Shown here in pieces: positions 27,327-32,277 of a stretch of DNA of 32,277 bases. How positions within the stretch are numbered: the first letter of the stretch is position 1; the number at the start of each line of letters is the position of its first letter. Made by a program: the position numbers and the translations under genes. The notes below the pieces were generated by a model. The model searched no databases. It worked only from the letters and a program-made list of their open reading frames with translations, and was not told where the DNA came from. Origin of the DNA: Deinococcus sp. (GTDB taxonomy: Bacteria > Deinococcota > Deinococci > Deinococcales > Deinococcaceae); contig NZ_JAGLBB010000038.1 of the NCBI RefSeq assembly GCF_018260555.1, positions 1-32,277 of the forward strand. The letters are read 5' to 3'.

Positions 27327-28724
27327 TCACCCGCGTCCCCTGATCGTCTCCAGCGTATCCCGCACCAGCAGTTCTCCGTCGCGGTACACGGTGCGCAGCA
27401 GCGAGCCGGGGAAGTTGGTCTCAAACGTCTTGTAGGCTTTCGTGACCATGCGGCCCCCTTCTTCCACCAGGTCGAGCACGCCGTCTTTGCTGCGTTTGCC
27501 GGGGTCGGTGACGGGGTCTTTGTAGATGCCCCGGTAGGCGCCGTCGATCAGGCCGGCGCTGGCCTTGTACGCGAAGCGCTGGGTGTCCCGGTCGACTTTC
27601 TGGAGGAGTGCACCGCCCATGCCGAAAGACACGTTCTCGGCGCTGTAGCCGTCCACGTCGAGGTTCCCGAGGATCTGGCGGATGGTGTGTTCGTCGATGC
27701 CGTCGCCCTGGATGACGCGCACGTGGTTCAGGACCTTGTAGCCTTTGCTGTTGGTGGTGGTGCCGTAGCGGGCGGCCAGGGCGTTCACGGCGAGGCGCAC
27801 CATGGCGGGCGGTTCGCCGCTGTCGGGCCGGACGACCAGGGTGCCGCCCGCGTCGATGACCTGCTGCCTCAACAGGTCGCCCCACAGGTGGTTGATGGCG
27901 TTCTTGAGGTCGTAGGAGTCGCTGACGACGGCGTACACGCTGCCGGGGCGGCTGAAACGCTCGATCATGTTGCGGTAGGCGTCGGCCTCGTGTTCCTTGC
28001 CCCAGCTGGTGATGGTGCTGTGCTCGGCGGCGGGAATACTGAAGCCCGCGAGGTCGCTGTCGTAGTGGTTACGCCCGACCCGCAGGGCCTCGAGGGTGTC
28101 GCTGCCCTGGAAGTTGATCAGGTGCGCGAGGCCCCCGATGCCCGCGCTCTCGCGGCTGCTCACGCCCCTGGAACCGAAGTCGTGGAGTTTGAAGGGGAGT
28201 TCCTGGGCGGCGCGGTCACTGGTCTTTTCCAGCGCGGCGCGGATGATCTCGCGGATGAAGTAGCTCTGCGTGGCGACGGTGGTGGGGTACCACACGCGCA
28301 TCAGCATGGTCTCGAACCAGCCGGGCAGCCACGGCAGGTGCGGGTCGGTGTTCGTGCAGGTCATCAGGACGTTGTGGATGGGCACCAGCGTGCCTTCCGG
28401 GACGGCGCGGATCTCCAGGGGCAGGCGGCCGCCGTGCTCGTTCACGATCCGCATCCAGCCCTCAAAAGGGAAGGGCTCGCCGTGCGCTTCGATCAGGGTG
28501 CGGGCCTCCTCGACCATGTCGGCGGTGACGCGGCGGGTCAGGGAGCGGTCGAGGATGTACTGCAATCCGAAAAAGCGGGTCTGCGGGTACTTGCCGCCGC
28601 GTGATTCCAGGTAGGAAAAGAGGCGGGTGGTGCCCTGCGGGTACTGGAGAAAGTGGCTGCTCTTGTAGCTGTCGGTGTCGAGGATCAGGTTGTCGTCGCT
28701 GAGGGGGGTGCGGGTGGTGGTCAT
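27327..28724 (-). CDS. nadV: Nicotinamide phosphoribosyltransferase
   Basis: 465 residues. The enzyme joins nicotinamide and PRPP to give NMN, the salvage route to NAD. NAMPT signatures include DTDSYKSSHFLQYP (residues 16-29), HDFGSRGVSSRESAGIGG, the phosphoryl-accepting histidine H235 in AAEHSTITSWGK, VVRPDSGEPPAMV, and GDGIDEHTI. D209 in FQGSDTLEAL matches the Asp that in human NAMPT selects nicotinamide over nicotinate, so the NadV assignment is favoured over PncB. The ATG has an excellent AGGAGG 7 bases upstream. The upstream gap is AT-rich and may contain divergent promoters. A second gene of unknown function follows. Confidence 0.95.
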   Translation of the reverse strand: MTTTRTPLSDDNLILDTDSYKSSHFLQYPQGTTRLFSYLESRGGKYPQTRFFGLQYILDRSLTRRVTADMVEEARTLIEAHGEPFPFEGWMRIVNEHGGRLPLEIRAVPEGTLVPIHNVLMTCTNTDPHLPWLPGWFETMLMRVWYPTTVATQSYFIREIIRAALEKTSDRAAQELPFKLHDFGSRGVSSRESAGIGGLAHLINFQGSDTLEALRVGRNHYDSDLAGFSIPAAEHSTITSWGKEHEADAYRNMIERFSRPGSVYAVVSDSYDLKNAINHLWGDLLRQQVIDAGGTLVVRPDSGEPPAMVRLAVNALAARYGTTTNSKGYKVLNHVRVIQGDGIDEHTIRQILGNLDVDGYSAENVSFGMGGALLQKVDRDTQRFAYKASAGLIDGAYRGIYKDPVTDPGKRSKDGVLDLVEEGGRMVTKAYKTFETNFPGSLLRTVYRDGELLVRDTLETIRGRG

Positions 28725-28752
28725 GGGGTGCCTCCTATGGTGACGCCTTGTC

Positions 28753-28905
28753 TTGACTCATAATCCGAACATCTACTATGAAAACGATGAGAAACCGAGC
28801 CTGGACCGCGAGAATGGGGCCTCCAACCGCAGCTCCCTGCGCACGTACACCCTGTTGCCGCACCAGCGACCCTGCCCTGTGCCTGACCGGGCAGGCCTTT
28901 CATCT
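28753..28905 (+). ncRNA. Candidate small RNA upstream of and divergent to nadV
   Basis: TTGACT (28753-28758) with TACTAT (28774-28779, spacing 15) or TATGAA (28777-28782, spacing 18) could form a plus-strand promoter. A terminator-like hairpin with a T-rich tail ends at about 28905. The roughly 110-base transcript between them has no convincing ORF; a 74-codon frame from 28778 lacks a ribosome site and coding character. There is no plus-strand gene that the terminator would otherwise serve. Confidence 0.3.
28871..28905 (+). terminator. Terminator-like hairpin
   Basis: CCTGCCC (28871-28877) pairs with GGGCAGG (28889-28895) around an 11-base loop and is followed by CCTTTCATCTTCCTTC. The T-rich side is on the plus strand only. 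Confidence 0.45.
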
Positions 28906-28986
28906 TCCTTCATTCACCACTACCCCCAGGTCACACGGCCCCCGGTACAAGGCTGAGCAAACCTTTCACCGGTACGGGCAGTTCCG

Positions 28987-29919
28987 CTACAGGTACACCT
29001 GACAGCCCCGCGCCATCAGGATGTCGAAGGCGCCGGGCAGGTGTTCGATGCGGTTCCAGCGCAGGTCGAGTTTCCGCAGGGCGGGTAGGTGCGCCAGCGC
29101 CCCGGGCAGGGTGGTCAGGTGGTTGGCGCGCAGGTCGAGGGTGTGCAGGGCGCTCAGGTCGCCTAGCGTGTCCGGAACGTGCGTCAACGCATTGAACCGC
29201 AGGTTCAGGGTGGTCAGGCGCGGCAACTGCCCCAGCGAGCCCGGCAGTTCCGTCAGCGCGTTCCCCTGGAGGTCCAGCACCTCCAGCGCCCCACACCCGC
29301 CCAGACTGGCGGGTAGCGTAGTCAGGCGGGCGTTCATGACGTGCAGCTCCCGCAGCCCACCCAGCGCCCCGAGGCTGTCTGGCAGGGCTTCGAGCGGATT
29401 GCCGTACAGCCGCAGCTCCGTCAGGGCGCTCAGGTCGCCCAGCCAGTCCGGCAGGCGCGTCAGGGCGTTATCCGTGACATTCAGGTACGTCAGCGTGCGC
29501 AGGTGCCGCATGGACTCCGGCAGCTCCGTCAGCCGGTTGTGGCTCAGGTACAGGAACGCCAGCCGCTCCAGCCCCCCAAAGGCGTCCGGTAGGGCCCCGA
29601 GCTCGTTGTGCCCCAGGTCCAGCATCCGTAACTCGCGCAGGTCGCCCAGCGCGTCCGGCAGTCTCCGGAACAGATTGGCAGACAGATTGAGCGTCCGCAA
29701 CCCGCCGCGCGTCCACACCCAGTCCGGGACGCCCGTCAGCGCGTTGTCGTACACGCTGAAAACCGTCATGCCCGGCGCGGCCTCCCGCCCCGGCAGCCCA
29801 CTCAGGCCCAGGCCGTCCAGATTCACGCCCCGCACCCCCGACCAGTCCGGCAGGGCCAGCAGCGCCGCCCCCCGGACTTCGGAAAGATGCTGGTGAGTGG
29901 GCAGCGGGGCAGCAGACAT
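28987..29919 (-). CDS. Leucine-rich-repeat protein
   Basis: 310 residues. Ten perfect-length 23-residue repeats run from residue 74 to 303 with the pattern LxxLxLxxNxLxxLPxxLGxL (for example LRMLDLGHNELGALPDAFGG), preceded by one or two degenerate repeats from about residue 31 (VNLDGLGLSGLP, VYDNALTGVPDW). The capping tail is only RGCQVYL. There is no signal peptide, so it is probably cytoplasmic. LRR proteins of this plain type are interaction scaffolds; the partner is unknown. The repeat identity at the DNA level is moderate, so the expansion is old. The ATG at 29919 has TACGCT 6 bases upstream and no Shine-Dalgarno sequence. Confidence 0.9.
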   Translation of the reverse strand: MSAAPLPTHQHLSEVRGAALLALPDWSGVRGVNLDGLGLSGLPGREAAPGMTVFSVYDNALTGVPDWVWTRGGLRTLNLSANLFRRLPDALGDLRELRMLDLGHNELGALPDAFGGLERLAFLYLSHNRLTELPESMRHLRTLTYLNVTDNALTRLPDWLGDLSALTELRLYGNPLEALPDSLGALGGLRELHVMNARLTTLPASLGGCGALEVLDLQGNALTELPGSLGQLPRLTTLNLRFNALTHVPDTLGDLSALHTLDLRANHLTTLPGALAHLPALRKLDLRWNRIEHLPGAFDILMARGCQVYL

Positions 29920-29925
29920 GCCCGC

Positions 29926-29931
29926 AGCGTA
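29926..29931 (-). promoter_or_regulatory. Leaderless-type -10 box for the LRR gene
   Basis: On the minus strand TACGCT, 6 bases, then the ATG at 29919. Confidence 0.55.
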
Positions 29932-30026
29932 CCGGGCGCGGGCATGGTCGGGAGGCTCAGGTGAGGTGGCTCAGACGGATTCCGGGTTGAAGTGGGCTGC
30001 AACCACCGCTCAGCCCGGAGTCCGGA

Positions 30027-30893
30027 TCAGTCCTTCCCTGGCAGGGCGAGGCCCATCTGCTGGTACATCTGGTACTGGGGGGCGCCGCCGAGCATGTTCT
30101 GGCCGCCGTCGACGGGCAGGATGACGCCCGTGACGTAGCTGGCGGCGTCACTGACGAGGAACAGGGCGGCGTTGGCGATGTCCTGGGGGATGCCGAAGCG
30201 GCCCAGGGGCACGGTGCTCATGACCTGGTGGCGGGTCTTCTCGTCGGGGGCGAGGCGGGCCATGCCCTCAGTGCCGTCGATGGGGCCGGGAATGATGGCG
30301 TTCACGCGAATGCCGCGCAGGCCCCATTCGACGGCGAGGGTGCGGGTCAGGGCGTCCACGCCCGCCTTGGCCGCCACGACGTGCGCCTGCATGGGCACGG
30401 GAATCCCGTAGGCGCTGATGCTCAGGATGTTCCCGCCGGGAGTGCTCAGGTGGGGCGCACAGGCCTTGATGGTGTGGTACGTGCCGAGCAGGTCGATCTC
30501 GACGACGGTCCTGAACCCGTTGGGGCTGATGCCGTCCACGGGTGCGGGAAAGTTCCCGGCCGCTCCGGCGATAACGATGTCGAACGGGCCGAAGGTTTCG
30601 GCGGCCTGCGCGGCGGCGGCCTGCATGGCGGCCATATCGCGCACGTCGGCGCTGACGCCGAGGGCCTGCCCGCCCGCGTCGATGATGCCCTGAGCGGCCG
30701 TCTGGGCCTTTTCCAGGTTGCGGCCCAGGAGGGTGACCCGGCAGCCGTGCGCGGCGAAGCTCCGGGCAACGCCGAGGTTGATGCCGCTGCCGCCGCCCGT
30801 GATCAGGGCGTGCTTACCGGCCAGCAGGTCGGGGCGGAAGGTGCTGTCAGCGGTGCCGGGTTGCAGGGTGCCGAGGATGGGGGTCTGGGTCAT
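30027..30893 (-). CDS. SDR-family oxidoreductase, 2,4-dienoyl-CoA reductase-like
   Basis: 288 residues. The NAD(P)-binding motif is TGGGSGI (32-38), followed by LLGRN and SADVRD, which favour NADPH. The catalytic region reads QAHVVAAKAGVDALTRTLAVEWG: the Lys is present, but the Tyr four residues before it, used by classical SDRs, is absent, exactly as in the peroxisomal/bacterial 2,4-dienoyl-CoA reductase branch (QxH...AKA). IRVNAIIPGPIDGTEGMARL also fits that branch. Such enzymes reduce 2,4-dienoyl-CoA to 3-enoyl-CoA during breakdown of unsaturated fatty acids. AAGGAG lies 7 bases before the ATG. The upstream gene is a dienoyl-CoA isomerase-like crotonase, which strengthens the assignment. 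Confidence 0.85.
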   Translation of the reverse strand: MTQTPILGTLQPGTADSTFRPDLLAGKHALITGGGSGINLGVARSFAAHGCRVTLLGRNLEKAQTAAQGIIDAGGQALGVSADVRDMAAMQAAAAQAAETFGPFDIVIAGAAGNFPAPVDGISPNGFRTVVEIDLLGTYHTIKACAPHLSTPGGNILSISAYGIPVPMQAHVVAAKAGVDALTRTLAVEWGLRGIRVNAIIPGPIDGTEGMARLAPDEKTRHQVMSTVPLGRFGIPQDIANAALFLVSDAASYVTGVILPVDGGQNMLGGAPQYQMYQQMGLALPGKD

Positions 30894-30957
30894 GTGGGGT
30901 CTCCTTGGGTGGGGGAAAGGGATCGGGGGTGGTGGGCTGGAATGAAGACCCGAGCCC

Positions 30958-31006
30958 GTGTTCCTTGAGGGCCGTGTTCCTTGAGGGCCCGGTTACTTGA
31001 GGGCCC
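30958..31006 (+). repeat. 16-base tandem repeat at the end of the crotonase gene
   Basis: GTGTTCCTTGAGGGCC occurs at 30958-30973 and again at 30974-30989; GGTTACTTGAGGGCCC at 30991-31006 is a diverged third copy that contains the stop codon and last codons (RALK) of the crotonase gene. The extra copies thus look like duplications of the gene's 3' end in which the stop codon TAA has become GGAA. Confidence 0.85.
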
Positions 31007-31736
31007 TGGCGAGACCTTCGGCCGTCATGTGCTGGGCGTTCCAGGTGACGGCCCCGGCGAGGCTCTGCGCGTGGGGCAGATCGTCTTGCAGGGTGCGTTT
31101 GGTGCCTTCCAGAGCGCGGGGCGGGAGCGTGGCGAGGGACGCGGCGAGTTCGTCGGCCCGGGCGAACAGCGCGGCCGGGTCGGGCAGCAGTTCGGTGATC
31201 AGCCCCCAGCGTTCGGCGGTCGGGGCGTCGATAGGCTGGCCGGTCAGGGCGAGGTGCGCGGCGCGGCCCCGGCCGATCAGGTGCGGCAGGCGTTGCAGGC
31301 CGCCCAGGTCGGCGGTGATCCCGAGGCGCACTTCGGGCAGGCTGAAGCGGGCGCCTTCGCTGGCGATGCGGATGTCGCAGGCGCTGACCAGTTCCAGTCC
31401 CGCCCCGATGCACCAGCCGTGCACGGCCGCGATCACCGGGATAGGCAGCGCGGCAAGCCCCTCGATGGCGGCGTGCATGTCGGCCACCACGGCCCGGAAC
31501 GCCTCGCGGTTCCCGAGGGCGGGGGTGATGGTGGCGGCGCTGGCTTTCACGTCCAGTCCGGCGCTGAACAGGTCCTCGCCGCGCACGATCAGGGCGCGGG
31601 CGCCGCGGCCATGCAGGGAAGCCAGGACCTGCGGGACTTCCAGCCAGAAGGCGGGTCCCATGGTGCCCTTCTTGCTGATGATGGTCAGGGTGGCGACCTC
31701 ACCCGCCTGGGTGAGCCTTACGCTCTGAAATGTCAT
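30993..31736 (-). CDS. Crotonase-family enzyme, probably dienoyl-CoA isomerase or enoyl-CoA hydratase
   Basis: 247 residues from the ATG at 31736; a GTG at 31745 is rejected because TACAGT stands exactly 7 bases before this ATG. The crotonase oxyanion-hole segments are FSAGLDVKA (57-65) and HGWCIGAGLELVSACD (106-121). Both glutamate positions of hydratases are filled (E115 and E135 in PEVRLGI), and the next segment TADLGGLQRLP (D143) matches the AADVGTLQRLP region of delta3,5-delta2,4-dienoyl-CoA isomerases, including its catalytic Asp. The DIRIASEGARFSLPEV stretch also fits that branch. With the dienoyl-CoA reductase-like SDR 99 bases downstream, a role in unsaturated fatty-acid oxidation is likely; plain hydratase activity remains possible. 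Confidence 0.87.
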   Translation of the reverse strand: MTFQSVRLTQAGEVATLTIISKKGTMGPAFWLEVPQVLASLHGRGARALIVRGEDLFSAGLDVKASAATITPALGNREAFRAVVADMHAAIEGLAALPIPVIAAVHGWCIGAGLELVSACDIRIASEGARFSLPEVRLGITADLGGLQRLPHLIGRGRAAHLALTGQPIDAPTAERWGLITELLPDPAALFARADELAASLATLPPRALEGTKRTLQDDLPHAQSLAGAVTWNAQHMTAEGLARALK

Positions 31737-31743
31737 GACGTCC

Positions 31744-31749
31744 ACTGTA
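31744..31749 (-). promoter_or_regulatory. Leaderless-type -10 box for the crotonase-SDR operon
   Basis: On the minus strand TACAGT, 7 bases, then the ATG at 31736. Confidence 0.55.
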
Positions 31750-31759
31750 CCGCTTTCAG

Positions 31760-31774
31760 CTGAACCCGGTTCAG
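31760..31774 (-). promoter_or_regulatory. Palindromic operator candidate (FadR/TetR-type)
   Basis: CTGAACCCGGTTCAG is a perfect 7+1+7 palindrome lying 10 bases upstream of the -10 box, where the -35 element and spacer should be. A repressor bound here would block RNA polymerase. From memory, the Thermus thermophilus FadR consensus is TTRNACYNRGTNYAA, which this site fits at all but the two outermost bases. No regulator gene is in the window. Confidence 0.5.
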
Positions 31775-31863
31775 TCTACCCGTCAGTCTAGCGGGGCGCC
31801 CGGTTGGCGGTCCGGACGGGCGCGCGCGTCGGGGCCGTCCAGGTCGGCTCTATTGGCCCGCTC

Positions 31864-32027
31864 ATATGGATTCCGGTTGATTCGGTGCGGTTCTGAGCCA
31901 ATCCGAGCGGACGCGAGCAGGAACAGAAGACGCCCCTTCGCGGCAAGGAGCGGCAGCCTGTATCAGTAGGCAGTGTTGGTAACCGGGCACCCTGAGAGGG
32001 CCTTAACAATCCAACCGGAGTCCGTAT
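31864..32027 (+). repeat. Dispersed repeat, family A, 164 bp with 16-bp inverted ends
   Basis: ATATGGATTCCGGTTG at 31864-31879 and CAACCGGAGTCCGTAT at 32012-32027 are inverted repeats matching at 14 of 16 positions, the best-preserved ends in the window. Inside are CCAATCCGAGCGGACGCGAG and GAACAGAAGACGCCCCTTCG, the same as the reverse complement of the 14251 copy. The part from about 31966 to 32011 is not shared with the other copies. Confidence 0.8.
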
Positions 32028-32161
32028 CGTACGAACTCCGGTGAAGGTGTTTGCAAAAGGTGTGAATCCGAGCGGAGGCAGACAGCAGCCCCGCAAAGCG
32101 AGCAGGGGAGCAACGGGTTCCAGGCGTGGCATTGACCACCCGGCGCTTCGACGGATTGTCA
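32028..32161 (+). repeat. Dispersed repeat, family B, directly abutting the family A copy
   Basis: Begins CGTACGAACTCCGGTG, right where the previous element ends, so the two lie head to head. It continues with GTGTGAATCCGAGCGGAGGC and AACGGGTTCCAGGCGTGG, matching the 305-457 copy, and ends near GACGGATTGTC. No gene is present in the 541 bases from 31737 to the window end apart from these repeats and the crotonase promoter. Confidence 0.7.
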
Positions 32162-32185
32162 CGCAGACAGGCGACTGCGCCTGAC

Positions 32186-32202
32186 TAAGTACACTGCGTT
32201 TA
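32186..32202 (-). repeat. 17-base sequence shared with the gltD-glyA gap
   Basis: TAAGTACACTGCGTTTA is the exact reverse complement of 10882-10898. The surrounding bases differ, and the rest of the window (32203-32277) shows no gene; it is AT-richer than the average and could hold a promoter for a gene beyond the edge. Confidence 0.7.
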
Positions 32203-32277
32203 CTGACATCTTTCAGTTCTAAGCCACATGCTGGCGAGTGCCGTCCCAGACGGCTAAAATCCGTTCCATTTCTCTTT

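Noticed and set aside
28753..28956. Plus-strand ORFs of 67-74 codons upstream of nadV
   Set aside because: Neither a Shine-Dalgarno sequence nor a TANNNT box is correctly placed and the codon use is unlike the neighbours; a non-coding transcript is more plausible.
31737..32277. Minus-strand 124-codon ORF at the window end
   Set aside because: It runs through two dispersed repeat copies and has no start signal; the sequence is explained by the repeats.

Overview
The window is GC-rich, densely coding DNA that looks like a Deinococcus chromosome. Supporting signs are the high-GC codon use, many start codons preceded only by a TANNNT box 5-7 bases upstream (the leaderless-mRNA signature mapped in Deinococcus), small dispersed non-coding repeats with terminal inverted repeats, several Nudix genes, and best family matches (NadV, GltBD, PheST) of the kind found in that genus. 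This assignment is inference; no rRNA or database match is available here. No tRNA, rRNA, CRISPR array, transposase or phage gene was seen.

Layout. 1-3.9 kb: the 3' end of an unknown protein with a 15-base tandem repeat, a CoxG-like SRPBCC protein divergent from a MobA/MocA-type nucleotidyltransferase, a DUF3006-phosphatase pair, and a Tat-exported metallophosphoesterase. 4.2-10.8 kb: glutamate synthase gltB-gltD, separated by a perfect 15-bp hairpin. 11-14 kb: glyA and a CPA1/RCK antiporter on the minus strand, separated by five 19-base tandem repeats. 14.4-15.7 kb: a lipoprotein with a lamin-tail domain. 15.8-21.2 kb: the pheS-racemase-Nudix-pheT run, headed by what looks like a leader-peptide attenuator and interrupted by a minus-strand DUF559 endonuclease gene inside perfect 15-bp inverted repeats. 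21.3-24.7 kb: two paralogous Nudix genes (one a frameshifted double-domain protein), a small unknown protein, and a MetY-type sulfhydrylase. 24.9-28.7 kb: a TM2 protein, a SAM methyltransferase, an unknown protein and nadV. 29-31.7 kb: an LRR protein and a two-gene fatty-acid unit (dienoyl-CoA isomerase-like crotonase followed by a 2,4-dienoyl-CoA reductase-like SDR) with a palindromic operator candidate. 31.9-32.3 kb: back-to-back small repeats and no gene.

How the genes work together. GltBD assimilates ammonia into glutamate, GlyA feeds one-carbon units, MetY makes homocysteine, PheST charges tRNA-Phe, NadV salvages nicotinamide, and the crotonase/SDR pair would process unsaturated acyl-CoAs. 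The most notable material is regulatory and repetitive: the attenuator before pheS, the inverted-repeat-bounded DUF559 cassette, the dispersed repeat families, and several short tandem repeats lying at gene 3' ends.
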